IMG/VR virus record: IMGVR_UViG_3300023174_000239
Location: 1 to 49,976 of that record
DNA from: a virus
Direction: 5' to 3' (one strand)
Length of the DNA stretch: 49,976 nucleotides
Positions 16,253 to 23,962 of the stretch are shown one piece after another. Numbering within the stretch: the stretch's first letter is position 1; each line of letters opens with the position of its first letter. Under the pieces are notes generated by a model that was not told where the DNA came from, did not search any database, and worked only from the letters and a program-made list of their open reading frames with translations. The translations under genes and the position numbers were made by a program.

Positions 16253-17673
16253 TTATTCTTGGTATTAATGAAACCTCTCACGATGCATCAATCTCATTAA
16301 TTAAAAATGGAAAGATACTATTTGCAGGACATGCAGAAAGATATAGCAAAAAGAAAAATGATTGGTACGTTAATGATAATCTAATCCAGGATGCATTGCA
16401 ATATGGTAAACCAGACTATGTTGCATATTACGAAAAACCATTATTAAAAAAATCAAGACTTTTTTTTAGTGGTGGCTCAGGAGACTGGCTTCCAAAATTT
16501 AAAATAGATAACATTCCAAGAAAATCATTTAAGCATCATTACTCTCATGCCTGTGCTGGGTACTTTACAAGCAAGTTTGATGATGCAGCAATTGTAGTTA
16601 TTGACGCAATAGGAGAATATAACACTTCAACAATTTGGGTTGGCGAAAGTGAAAAAATTAAACTTAGGTATAAACAAAACTATCCAGTTAGTTTTGGATT
16701 ATTTTATTCTGCTTTTACACAACTAATTGGACTTATGCCTAACCAGGAAGAATATATTATGATGGGCATGGCAGCCTATGGAGACTGGACAAGATATTAT
16801 AAACAGGTAGATAAGTACTTTCCAAAATATAATAAACAAAAATATAATTTTCACAAAGGAATTAATGACTGGGGAATGCAAATAACTGAACAAGATAGGT
16901 TTGATATTGCTGCTGCAGTTCAGGTTGTTTACGAACAAAGGCTAAATGATTTTATGTGTATGGCTTATAACCTAACTGGCAAAGAGAATCTTGTATTTAT
17001 GGGTGGTTGCGCTTTAAACTCTTCTGCCAATACATTGTTATGGAATATATTTAGTGATGTTTGGATTATGCCCAACCCAGGAGATGCTGGAAGTTCTTTG
17101 GGAGCAGCAGCAGCCCTGTATGGAAAACATATTGAATGGAAAGATCCGTACCTAGGTCACGATTTAGGCGGAGAATATCCAGTTGATAAAATAATTGACG
17201 GTATATTAAAAAATGGAATAGTAGCAGTGGCAACTGGAAGAGCAGAATATGGACCAAGAGCATTAGGAAATAGAAGCATTCTTGCTGATCCAAGAGACCC
17301 AAATATAAAAAATAAAGTTAATTTAATTAAAGAAAGAGAAATATTTAGGCCATTTGCCCCTGTAGTCATGGAAGAATATGCAAATAAATGGTTTGATATG
17401 AATTTTAATTCTCCGTATATGCAATATACAGTAAAATGTTTACAGCCAGAAAAAATACCATCCGTTGTCCATGCTGACGGAACATCTAGAGTTCAAACTG
17501 TAAATAAAGATCAACACTTAGGGCTTTGGACCGTTCTTGAAAAATTTTATAAAATAACTGGAATTCCTGTTTTACTTAATACTAGTTTAAACATTAAGGG
17601 ACAACCATTGTTAAATGATAAAAATGATATTTTTTTGTGGGAAAAAAAGTACAATAACAACATTATTAGATGA
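16249..17673 (+). CDS. O-carbamoyltransferase (NodU/CmcH/TobZ family)
   Basis: Protein of 474 residues. The N-terminal Kae1-like domain starts ILGINETSHDASISL and contains HHYSHACAGYFTS (metal-binding His), VVIDAIGEYNTSTIW and MGGCALNSSAN. The C-terminal YrdC-like region has GRAEYGPRALGNRSILADPR and IREREIFRPFAPVV-type sequence. The family makes carbamoyl-adenylate and transfers the carbamoyl group to sugar hydroxyls (Nod factors, tobramycin, glycans). The last residues (NDIFLWEKKYNNNIIR) look unusual and another frame continues with family-like sequence, so a small frameshift is possible. It overlaps the SGNH-like gene by 4 bases. Confidence 0.9.
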   Translation: MIILGINETSHDASISLIKNGKILFAGHAERYSKKKNDWYVNDNLIQDALQYGKPDYVAYYEKPLLKKSRLFFSGGSGDWLPKFKIDNIPRKSFKHHYSHACAGYFTSKFDDAAIVVIDAIGEYNTSTIWVGESEKIKLRYKQNYPVSFGLFYSAFTQLIGLMPNQEEYIMMGMAAYGDWTRYYKQVDKYFPKYNKQKYNFHKGINDWGMQITEQDRFDIAAAVQVVYEQRLNDFMCMAYNLTGKENLVFMGGCALNSSANTLLWNIFSDVWIMPNPGDAGSSLGAAAALYGKHIEWKDPYLGHDLGGEYPVDKIIDGILKNGIVAVATGRAEYGPRALGNRSILADPRDPNIKNKVNLIKEREIFRPFAPVVMEEYANKWFDMNFNSPYMQYTVKCLQPEKIPSVVHADGTSRVQTVNKDQHLGLWTVLEKFYKITGIPVLLNTSLNIKGQPLLNDKNDIFLWEKKYNNNIIR

Positions 17674-17677
17674 TTAT

Positions 17678-17706
17678 TTGACAATGGGAAGCCAATGATG
17701 TATAAT
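17678..17706 (+). promoter_or_regulatory. Consensus sigma-70/SigA promoter
   Basis: TTGACA (17678-17683), exactly 17 bases, then TATAAT (17701-17706): a perfect match at both boxes. It drives the DUF6065-like gene at 17751 after a leader of about 40 bases with AAAGGAAA before the ATG. Confidence 0.9.
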
Positions 17707-17750
17707 TTTTATATAACAACTATTAAGTGTGATAAAAACAAAGGAAAATA

Positions 17751-18536
17751 ATGATAATTAATCAAGGTGATGGAGTTGTTGTTCCAGATAAAACTATTGC
17801 ATTTTTTCCAATAATTCCTGCAAATGGCTTGGAGCCATTCAATTTAAAGGATATAGGTTTATTTTTAAAACCACTAAATACAAATAACAAAAGAGATTGG
17901 TTTAATGCACATTTTTACAAATGCTTGCCATTAGCAATTGGAAATATGCAAGGATTTATTTTTAGTTTACCATACACAATCAAACTTTTATGGAATGGTA
18001 GCAATCACACAGATGGTTTAACAATTTCTTATACAGAAGATTTTAAAAAATATAAAAACATTAATTTTATACATCCGTCTTCAGAGTTTGGTCATGGTAT
18101 TTTAACAATTCATTTTCCATTAACGTTAAAAACTCCTCCAGGAATAAATTTAATGACAATTGCTCCACCTAATTTTCCACTCGCTGGCTTAAGTCCAATG
18201 ACTGGCGTTGTAGAATCAGATAATCTTAGATTTTCATTTACGTTAAACATAAAAATAAATCTTTCAAATACAAATATTATAATAGAAAAAGATACACCAT
18301 TAGTAGGTTTATTGCCAATCCCAAGATATTTTTGTGATTCTTTTGAATTAAAAAATGCATATGATGTATTTAATAAAGAAGTCGTAGAAGAAGAAATAAG
18401 GATAGTTAATAAACATAATAAACAAAGAGAAATAAACAATAAAAATAATGGAAAAAGTGATAGATTATATTATTCTGGCAAAGATATTGAAGAAAATAAG
18501 TTTATAGATCATCAACTTCCTAAAAATAAAACTTGA
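17751..18536 (+). CDS. DUF6065-like phage protein
   Basis: Protein of 261 residues sharing a pattern with the minus-strand gene at 38191-38895: a segment around PPGINLMTIAPPN, then GVVESD, a strand FTLNIKIN, then EKDTPLVGLLPIPR. That layout resembles the phage family called DUF6065, probably a beta-barrel. The C-terminal 60 residues are charged and repetitive (VVEEEIRIVNKHNKQREINN). It is transcribed from the consensus promoter just upstream and its stop overlaps the -35 of the next gene. Function unknown; some homologues occur near modification genes. Confidence 0.7.
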   Translation: MIINQGDGVVVPDKTIAFFPIIPANGLEPFNLKDIGLFLKPLNTNNKRDWFNAHFYKCLPLAIGNMQGFIFSLPYTIKLLWNGSNHTDGLTISYTEDFKKYKNINFIHPSSEFGHGILTIHFPLTLKTPPGINLMTIAPPNFPLAGLSPMTGVVESDNLRFSFTLNIKINLSNTNIIIEKDTPLVGLLPIPRYFCDSFELKNAYDVFNKEVVEEEIRIVNKHNKQREINNKNNGKSDRLYYSGKDIEENKFIDHQLPKNKT

Positions 18537-18561
18537 CTTTTAGATTAGAATATGTTATTAT
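18533..18561 (+). promoter_or_regulatory. SigA-type promoter for a leaderless gene
   Basis: TTGACT (18533-18538), 17 bases, TATTAT (18556-18561), then six bases and ATG 18568. The -35 overlaps the stop codon of the preceding gene. Confidence 0.8.
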
Positions 18562-18567
18562 TTATAT

Positions 18568-18786
18568 ATGAAAAATTTAAATAAAATATTAAAAAAAATT
18601 AAATACAAAAAATCAAAAGATAAAAAGTTTGAGATTTGGCTTGAAAATGGAATTGAACAGAAATGGATAACAAACCCGTTCTGTAATACTCATGACGGAG
18701 ATCCGTATATGAGTGAAGAAGAAGCACAAGAGTGGGAAAAGGGCGGAGACCCTTGTCAAGTAGTAATAAAAATAATAACTAACTAA
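18568..18786 (+). CDS. Small conserved actinophage-type protein
   Basis: Protein of 72 residues with a Lys-rich first third (NKILKKIKYKKSKDKK) and a conserved-looking second half (WITNPFCNTHDGDPYMSEEE, WEKGGDPCQVVIKI). It begins exactly six bases after a -10 box and has no Shine-Dalgarno sequence, so it is probably translated from a leaderless mRNA. The HDG-DP-E pattern could bind a metal, but no known family is recognised. Confidence 0.75.
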   Translation: MKNLNKILKKIKYKKSKDKKFEIWLENGIEQKWITNPFCNTHDGDPYMSEEEAQEWEKGGDPCQVVIKIITN

Positions 18787-18794
18787 GGGGTAAA

Positions 18795-19571
18795 ATGAAA
18801 AAAATATTGAGCATTTTTTTGTTAGCAATAACAATGTCAAGTTTTACAATAAATCTTGCTAGCGCAAGCGAAACAATTTATCATTATGGTGACGGCACCT
18901 CTGGCACAACACCTCCAACACAAGCACAATCTGCAGTTGGTGGTTTTGCGGTAGTAAATCCTGAAACAGGAGTTGTTCATGGTGTGATCGTGGGAAGTGT
19001 TGCATACTTTGGTGGCAACAATAGAACTATGGGGCATGAATATATGGGCTGCCCTGCAGGTTGTTTAATAGTTCAACAATCAACTTCAGATCAAAATGGC
19101 AATGTTGCAGGTATTCATGGACCAAATGTGACATATAAAGATAACCGTAATGTCTTCCAAGTTGCCGAATCAAATACAACTCAAAGCCAAACAGTTACTG
19201 AATCTGCTTCAAACACATCTGCGATTGAAACTGAAGTTTCAGTATCACGCTCAGTAAGAAATTATGAGTTTGGAGTTCAAGACCTCACAAATACAAATGG
19301 ATCATTTCAAATGACTGAGGTTGCTCCTGCTCAAAACACAAGCGCACAGGTATCTACAAGCACTAAACAATTTACTTGCGAAGAGTCATCAACAGTTTGT
19401 TCAAAAAAAGTAAGTAACATTTTAACTACATTAAATGAAGAAGTTACATCATTTACTGAGCGCAAAACAAATGAACAAGTTTTAGCACAAATAGTTGAAG
19501 AGTCTAAAACAAAAATAAGAGAGCAAATAAGTCTTATTCTTTCTATGTTAGGAAGATGGGTTCTTAACTAA
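18795..19571 (+). CDS. Secreted protein of unknown function
   Basis: Protein of 258 residues. A signal peptide (KKILSIFLLAITMSSFTINLASA) ends near residue 24. The mature part starts with a Gly-rich stretch, has a paired-Cys region (YMGCPAGCLIVQQ), a Ser/Thr/Gln/Asn-rich middle and a charged C-terminal helix (TTLNEEVTSFTERKTNEQ). GGGG precedes ATG 18795, nine bases after the previous stop. It is the last protein gene before the tRNA pair. It may be exported to the cell surface; no domain recognised. Confidence 0.75.
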   Translation: MKKILSIFLLAITMSSFTINLASASETIYHYGDGTSGTTPPTQAQSAVGGFAVVNPETGVVHGVIVGSVAYFGGNNRTMGHEYMGCPAGCLIVQQSTSDQNGNVAGIHGPNVTYKDNRNVFQVAESNTTQSQTVTESASNTSAIETEVSVSRSVRNYEFGVQDLTNTNGSFQMTEVAPAQNTSAQVSTSTKQFTCEESSTVCSKKVSNILTTLNEEVTSFTERKTNEQVLAQIVEESKTKIREQISLILSMLGRWVLN

Positions 19572-19578
19572 AGTTGTT

Positions 19579-19653
19579 GCGGAAGTAACTCAATGGTAGA
19601 GTACTACCTTGCCAAGGTAGATGTTGCGAGTTCAAATCTCGTCTTCCGCTCCA
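19579..19653 (+). tRNA. tRNA-Gly(GCC)
   Basis: Full cloverleaf: acceptor GCGGAAG/CTTCCGC, anticodon stem CTACC/GGTAG around TTGCCAA, T-arm GCGAG-TTCAAAT-CTCGT, discriminator T, and an encoded CCA (19651-19653). It starts 7 bases after the secreted-protein stop. Confidence 0.95.
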
Positions 19654-19654
19654 A

Positions 19655-19726
19655 GGCCCTATCTTCTAGTGGTCAGGATACCAGGCTTTCATCTTGGTGA
19701 GCAGAGTTCAATTCTCTGTAGGGCTA
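19655..19726 (+). tRNA. tRNA-Glu(TTC)
   Basis: Acceptor GGCCCTA/TAGGGCT (one G-U pair), anticodon loop CTTTCAT with TTC in stem CCAGG/CTTGG, T-arm CAGAG-TTCAATT-CTCTG, discriminator A. CCA is not encoded. It lies two bases after tRNA-Gly, so the pair should be co-transcribed. Confidence 0.93.
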
Positions 19727-19734
19727 CAAAATTC

Positions 19735-19743
19735 TGATATAAT
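19735..19743 (+). promoter_or_regulatory. Extended -10 promoter (TGATATAAT) with structured leader
   Basis: Nine-base box following tRNA-Glu. The 59-base leader before the Hsp20 ATG contains ATACC near 19750 and GGTAT near 19770, which could pair, and GAAAGGGGA as ribosome-binding site. Confidence 0.55.
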
Positions 19744-19802
19744 AGTTGTATACCTGCCCATTAGGGGGGTATATTAACTTATTCGCTTGAAAGGGGAATA
19801 AA

Positions 19803-20219
19803 ATGGTAACACAGTTCGCAATGGATCTATTCAATGATCCTTTTTTTATTGGCTTTAACAGAGAGTTAGGCCGTTTAAATACAGCACATAAAGTAAATTC
19901 ACAATCATATCCTCCATATGATCTTCTTAAACTAGACGAAGACACATATCGTTTATCAATTGCAATTGCAGGGTTTACAAAAGATGATATTGATGTTTCA
20001 GTAGACAATGGAACTCTTGTGATTAAGGGTGAAATTACAGAAGTTACAGATGCTGAAGTTGTTCACAAAGGAATTGCTGGTCGTAAATTTGTACGATCAT
20101 TTGCTCTTGGTGAATATATGGAGGTCACTGGCGCAGACCTTAAGGACGGTATGCTTAACATAAGTATTGACCGTGTTGTTCCTGAAGAAAAAAAGCCAAA
20201 AGTAATTAAAATAAAATAA
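19803..20219 (+). CDS. Small heat-shock protein (Hsp20/alpha-crystallin)
   Basis: Protein of 138 residues. PPYDLLKLDEDTYRLSIAIAGF is the start of the alpha-crystallin domain, DDIDVSVDNGTLVIKGE is the central strand pair, and LKDGMLNISIDRVVPEE is the family A-x-x-x-n-GvL signature region. The C-terminal KPKVIKIK carries the I-x-I oligomer-contact motif. ATP-independent holdase; Hsp20 genes are known in several phages, where a role in virion assembly or stress is proposed. It has its own extended -10 promoter. Confidence 0.92.
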   Translation: MVTQFAMDLFNDPFFIGFNRELGRLNTAHKVNSQSYPPYDLLKLDEDTYRLSIAIAGFTKDDIDVSVDNGTLVIKGEITEVTDAEVVHKGIAGRKFVRSFALGEYMEVTGADLKDGMLNISIDRVVPEEKKPKVIKIK

Positions 20220-20238
20220 AAATAACAACCTGGGCATG

Positions 20239-20267
20239 TTGTAAAACTGCCTATTATTTGATATACT
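20239..20267 (+). promoter_or_regulatory. Promoter TTGTAA / extended -10 TGATATACT
   Basis: TTGTAA (20239-20244), 17 bases to TATACT (20262-20267), with TG one base before the -10. AAAGGAG precedes ATG 20293. Confidence 0.6.
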
Positions 20268-20292
20268 AATAGTACAACTTAAAGGAGAGTTT

Positions 20293-20466
20293 ATGCCTAG
20301 ATATGACTACAAATGCTCTATCTGTTCTTCACAAATTGAGTTTGAAAAAAAATTTGATGAAGAAAGACTTCCAGTGTGTTGTAATCAGTCTATGCAAAGG
20401 CTTTGGAGTGTTCCTAGTGCAATTTTTAACGGTTCGGGTTTTTATTCCACAGACAACAGAAAGTAG
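20293..20466 (+). CDS. FmdB-type zinc-ribbon protein
   Basis: A 57-residue protein beginning MPRYDYKCSICSSQIEFE, the typical opening of FmdB/Zn-ribbon 8 proteins, with CxxC at 8-11 and a second Cys pair (PVCCNQSMQRLW), then a flexible tail ending GSGFYSTDNR, also typical of the family. Good AAAGGAG ribosome-binding site. Likely a small zinc protein of regulatory or folding role. Confidence 0.8.
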   Translation: MPRYDYKCSICSSQIEFEKKFDEERLPVCCNQSMQRLWSVPSAIFNGSGFYSTDNRK

Positions 20467-20469
20467 ATG

Positions 20470-20475
20470 TATAAT
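20470..20475 (+). promoter_or_regulatory. -10 box TATAAT, leaderless start
   Basis: TATAAT ends six bases before ATG 20482. This spacing suggests the start at 20482 rather than the in-frame ATG at 20467, which lies upstream of the -10. Confidence 0.5.
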
Positions 20476-20481
20476 CATACT

Positions 20482-20721
20482 ATGACTAACATTGTTCAAG
20501 AACATCCAAGTTTTACAGAAAAAAACTGGAAAATTAGTGGTTTAGATCGTTGTGATTTATGTTTATCACAGGCCTTTATAAAAGCAGAAGGAAAAAATGG
20601 GTCACTTTATTTTTGTGGACATCATTATAATAAAGTTATATCAAAACCTTCTGGGTATGCAAATTTAATGCTTTTTGCTCACAACATAGTTGACGAACGA
20701 GAAAAACTAAAGGAAAAATAA
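20482..20721 (+). CDS. DUF7455-type zinc protein
   Basis: Protein of 79 residues. CDLCLSQAF at the front and YFCGHHYNKV later form a C-x2-C ... C-x-H-H metal site characteristic of the DUF7455 family, found widely in actinobacteria and actinophages. The in-frame ATG at 20467 is disfavoured because a -10 box lies between the two. The stop is followed directly by the nuclease gene. Biochemical role unknown; its presence supports an actinobacterial host. Confidence 0.8.
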   Translation: MTNIVQEHPSFTEKNWKISGLDRCDLCLSQAFIKAEGKNGSLYFCGHHYNKVISKPSGYANLMLFAHNIVDEREKLKEK

Positions 20722-20722
20722 T

Positions 20723-21130
20723 ATGTATGAATATTTTGTAAAAGAAGTAAATAACGTTGTTGATGGAGACACCATTGACGTAATTATTGACTTAGGGTTT
20801 GATATTTTATTTTCATCCCGTGTTCGCCTTGCTGGTATTGATACACCAGAATCACGTACAACCAATAAGGCTGAAAAGGCTTTAGGTGTTGAGGCTAAAG
20901 AATATTTAAAAAAACAACTTAAAGATGCTAAGTCTGTAGTTATTCGTACAGAAAAAATGGATTCATCAGAAAAGTATGGTCGTATTCTTGGTTGGGTATA
21001 TGTTAATGGAGAATCAGAATCAGTTAATAATAAAATGATTAATGACGGATATGCCTGGGGATATCTTGGCGATACAAAAATCAAAGATTTTGATGTATTA
21101 AAAAAAGCCAGAATAAAATCTGGAAAATAA
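20723..21130 (+). CDS. Thermonuclease (SNase)-like nuclease
   Basis: Protein of 135 residues, an almost complete staphylococcal-nuclease fold: NNVVDGDTIDVIIDLG, VRLAGIDTPESR (Arg and Asp of the active site), a helix with AKEYLKKQL, then SEKYGRILGWVYV with the second Arg. No signal peptide, so it acts in the cytoplasm, perhaps in host DNA degradation or nucleotide recycling. GGAAAAATA lies upstream of ATG 20723. Confidence 0.9.
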   Translation: MYEYFVKEVNNVVDGDTIDVIIDLGFDILFSSRVRLAGIDTPESRTTNKAEKALGVEAKEYLKKQLKDAKSVVIRTEKMDSSEKYGRILGWVYVNGESESVNNKMINDGYAWGYLGDTKIKDFDVLKKARIKSGK

Positions 21131-21131
21131 A

Positions 21132-21911
21132 ATGATTGATAAGGTTTTTGGAAACATTGAGTGGCATGAAGAACATAAAAATTTTACTGGGCTGCCAAGA
21201 CCATTTGCAAAAGTTTTACCAATAAACCGTAAAAGACATAAACTTTCTGCAAAGGTTCCAATTCCATGGCAGTCTGGAGCAAAAAACGATCAAGAAAGAT
21301 TTTTAAAAATAATACAAGAAAATGAAGATATTATTTATTATAAAGATTTATGCTCATATTGCGGAATAAAAATAAATAATAATGAAGAAGTTGTTAAGTG
21401 GAAAAATCCAAAAAGTGATCAAATAAAAAATGGTGAATCTTTTGTTTTTTCTGATATTCATCCAATACATTTAGAATGTATGAGACAAACTAGAATTTAT
21501 TGTCCAAGAATGAAAAAAAGAAAAGAAGAAGAATTTGAGTATGGCTTATATTTAAATTTAAAAAAAATTTCAGAAAAAGAAAGAAGAGACATCATAGATA
21601 AAAATATATTAACATCCGTAAATCTTTTTTATTTTACAGCAGATTGGTGCCAACCATGTAAAAATATTAAACCAATAGTACAAGAAATAAATAGAGATAA
21701 AACTGGATTAAAATTTCATATGATTGATGCAGATATAGAACAAGAATTGGTTCAAAGATTTAAGATTCAATCTTTGCCAACTTTTATAATTATTAGTCAA
21801 GGTAAAGAAATAACAAGGTTGATTGGAATGCAAACAAAAGAAAAATTACAAGAGTTTTTATCTTTTGCTGAAAGAGGACAATATGAAGAAATTATTCAAA
21901 AGGATCTTTAA
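21132..21911 (+). CDS. Zn-binding domain fused to thioredoxin
   Basis: Protein of 259 residues with two parts. Residues 1-130 hold C74/C77 (LCSYCGIK), H110/H113 (HPIHLEC), C116 and C124, so a structural zinc site is likely. Residues 160-255 are a thioredoxin fold: strand VNLFYFTADWCQPC with redox Cys173/Cys176, then MIDADIEQELVQRF and cis-Pro216 (SLPTFIII). I do not know this fusion as a standard architecture. The N-terminal part may choose the target of disulfide reduction. It overlaps the next gene by 29 bases. Confidence 0.8.
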   Translation: MIDKVFGNIEWHEEHKNFTGLPRPFAKVLPINRKRHKLSAKVPIPWQSGAKNDQERFLKIIQENEDIIYYKDLCSYCGIKINNNEEVVKWKNPKSDQIKNGESFVFSDIHPIHLECMRQTRIYCPRMKKRKEEEFEYGLYLNLKKISEKERRDIIDKNILTSVNLFYFTADWCQPCKNIKPIVQEINRDKTGLKFHMIDADIEQELVQRFKIQSLPTFIIISQGKEITRLIGMQTKEKLQEFLSFAERGQYEEIIQKDL

Positions 21912-22260
21912 TCCAGATGGGAAAAGTATGACTTTAGACGAAAACGAAATGATTGAAAAGTTAATTCTTGAAGGAGCCCTTGAGGTTGCTGGTGTTGATT
22001 CTGAAGATGGGTCACTGCTATATTCATTTACCTCCAAAATTCAGCAGGTAATGCCAGAACTTTATCATGACCATCTTAACAGAGTCAATGCTGAAATACT
22101 TTCATTATGGGAAAGAGGCTATGTAGACATAGACTTCTTGGCAAAAGAGCCAGTAGTGACAATAACAAATAAGTCTTTTGATCCTGTAGAAATGTCAAAA
22201 CTACGCAAGCAAGATGTTTGGGCTATAGAAGAACTTAAACGCCTAACTCGTAAAAAATAA
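21883..22260 (+). CDS. Conserved phage protein of unknown function
   Basis: Protein of 125 residues from ATG 21883 (AGAGGA seven bases upstream), which lies inside the end of the thioredoxin gene. It is mostly helical; EMIEKLILEGALEVAGVDSEDGSLLYSF and MPELYHDHLNRVNAEILSLWERGYVDIDF look like well-conserved globular sequence. No motif with known function. An in-frame start at 21823 has no ribosome-binding site. Confidence 0.78.
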   Translation: MKKLFKRIFNPDGKSMTLDENEMIEKLILEGALEVAGVDSEDGSLLYSFTSKIQQVMPELYHDHLNRVNAEILSLWERGYVDIDFLAKEPVVTITNKSFDPVEMSKLRKQDVWAIEELKRLTRKK

Positions 22261-22263
22261 GTC

Positions 22264-22272
22264 TGATATAAT
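22264..22272 (+). promoter_or_regulatory. Extended -10 promoter (TGATATAAT)
   Basis: Box 25 bases before ATG 22298, with AGGAGG as a perfect ribosome-binding site. -35 region (TAACTC) poor. Confidence 0.6.
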
Positions 22273-22297
22273 CAACATATAAACTAGGAGGTTTGAC

Positions 22298-23704
22298 ATG
22301 CCAGTAGGCGGAAAAGGAAAGCCAACGGGGGGATACCGTGCAGGAGCAAAAGGCTCTTATGGATGCGATGGATATCCAACAGTAAGTGCAGATGGAACAG
22401 TTCATGGATGTCATCCAACAAAGGCTAAAGCAGCAGCACAGGCTCGTGCTATTTATGCTAGTACTGCACAAAAATTTATTTCTATTATAGAAAAATCAAT
22501 GCCAAAAGAAGGTGATTTTGTTATTGCATCTGGTGAAGATGAAGTTTATGTTGGAATTATTCAATATGTAATGACAGATGGTATGTTTGGAATAGAGTAT
22601 TCTGATTATTCTTTAAAAGCCTCAACAGAAGAACCAGTAGTTTTAGTTCGTATTCTTGAGTTTGAAGAAGGTTATGGATGGGATGAAACTGAAAATTTAA
22701 TTGGTGTAAATGCTTCTATGATAACAAAAATTAAACCATTATTTATTCCAGATCTTCAAAATAATAGTGCTATAAATTCAGAAGTTGCCATGACAATGAA
22801 TGATACTCAAGTAGGAAAATCTTATCACTCAGATAATCAAGATGAAGATAAATGGGACAATATGACAAAAAAGTGTTGGGTTGGATATGAACAACAAGGA
22901 ATGAAAAATAAAGGTGGACGCATGGTTCCTAATTGTGTTCCTGTTGAAAAAACATATGATATGGAAGATGATATGGAAAAAGCAAAATCAGTTTCTGTTG
23001 GAGATCATGTAACATTTGGAGTTCCAAAACCACCAGATAAAACAGAATCTGCACACGGAGTTGTAGAAAGAGTTGAACATTCTGGAACTGTAAACATTGC
23101 AGGTACTAATGAAAAAGTAGAAGCATCCGCAGATAATCCTGTAGCAGTTATAAGAGTTTATGCAACAGATGAAAAAGGCAAAAGAACAAAGACAGATAGA
23201 CGTGTTGCAAAACCAGTTAAATCCTTAAGAGTTTCTTCTGAACCAATTGATAATGAAAAAATGTATGAAATGGATAATGAGATGGAAAAGGTTTCTTCAG
23301 CAAGACTACAAGAATTGGCAGATGCATATAATAAAAATAAAGAAGGCGACAGTAGAATTACAGTAGGAGCATTAAGACAGGTATATAATCGTGGAATTGG
23401 AGCGTATAGAACTAATCCCTCATCAGTACGTGGCAGTGTTTCTAGCGCAGAACAATGGGCAATGGGCAGAGTAAATGCATTTATGGCTGGGCTGCGTGGA
23501 AGATTCCCAAGAAAACCATTTGACTTAGATTTATTTCCAAAAGGACATTCAAGGTCAACAAAGAAATCATTGTTTGAAGACTTTGCAAAAAGCGTAGAAA
23601 AACCAAAAAGAGTGGTAAACCTTTTTCCTGAGTCTAATACAATTAACAAACAAGCAGAGGGCTGGAGCGGATCTATATTTGATTTAAATCCGTTTAAAAA
23701 ATAA
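22298..23704 (+). CDS. Multidomain phage protein, possibly head/packaging-associated
   Basis: Protein of 468 residues. Residues 15-50 contain GSYGCDGYPTVSADGTVHGC followed by a helix, a Cys-His unit seen in phage maturation or head proteins. Residues 60-150 look like a beta domain, 190-230 contain CWVGYEQQGMKNKGGRMVPN, and 340-430 a helical domain with SSAEQWAMGRVNAFMAGLRG and DLDLFPKGH, also recurrent in phage multidomain proteins. The C-terminus (GWSGSIFDLNPFKK) could be a tail peptide. The combination suggests a virion or assembly role; no catalytic site is visible. It heads a run of small coupled genes. Confidence 0.7.
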   Translation: MPVGGKGKPTGGYRAGAKGSYGCDGYPTVSADGTVHGCHPTKAKAAAQARAIYASTAQKFISIIEKSMPKEGDFVIASGEDEVYVGIIQYVMTDGMFGIEYSDYSLKASTEEPVVLVRILEFEEGYGWDETENLIGVNASMITKIKPLFIPDLQNNSAINSEVAMTMNDTQVGKSYHSDNQDEDKWDNMTKKCWVGYEQQGMKNKGGRMVPNCVPVEKTYDMEDDMEKAKSVSVGDHVTFGVPKPPDKTESAHGVVERVEHSGTVNIAGTNEKVEASADNPVAVIRVYATDEKGKRTKTDRRVAKPVKSLRVSSEPIDNEKMYEMDNEMEKVSSARLQELADAYNKNKEGDSRITVGALRQVYNRGIGAYRTNPSSVRGSVSSAEQWAMGRVNAFMAGLRGRFPRKPFDLDLFPKGHSRSTKKSLFEDFAKSVEKPKRVVNLFPESNTINKQAEGWSGSIFDLNPFKK

Positions 23705-23862
23705 TGTCTAAAAAATCTTCAGGATCTTTTTTTAAAAACTATGCGTTTAATCCATTACAAATAAAAAATGGAAGAATAGTTCGTTTAAGAAAAGACGGTA
23801 GTATTAAAGCGGATCTTGGTCCGTATCCAAAAATAAAAAAGGGGGCTAGCAATGGCAAATAA
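23704..23862 (+). CDS. Small basic protein
   Basis: A 52-residue protein (SKKSSGSFFKNYAFNPLQIK...) starting in a TAATG overlap and ending inside the next gene. Lys/Arg-rich with a GPYPKIKKG tail. Coding is supported by the overlaps on both sides. Function unknown. Confidence 0.6.
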   Translation: MSKKSSGSFFKNYAFNPLQIKNGRIVRLRKDGSIKADLGPYPKIKKGASNGK

Positions 23863-23962
23863 AGAACAAAAAGGTAATGCTAATAAAAAGAAAGAGCCAA
23901 AGATGACTCTTAAAGAAAAACGTGCTATTAAACAACAAAAAAAAGATAAGAAAAATGGCTGA
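23852..23962 (+). CDS. Very small Lys-rich protein
   Basis: A 36-residue protein composed mainly of Lys, Asn, Gln and Glu (MANKEQKGNANKKKEPKMTL and onward), preceded by a strong AAAGGGGG ribosome-binding site and overlapping the next gene by 8 bases. Tiny Lys-rich proteins with the TLKEKR motif recur in phages. Possibly nucleic-acid binding. Confidence 0.6.
   Translation: MANKEQKGNANKKKEPKMTLKEKRAIKQQKKDKKNG

Noticed and set aside
23158-23649. 163-codon frame on the minus strand opposite the 22298 gene
   Set aside because: Antisense shadow inside a well-supported gene, without start signals.
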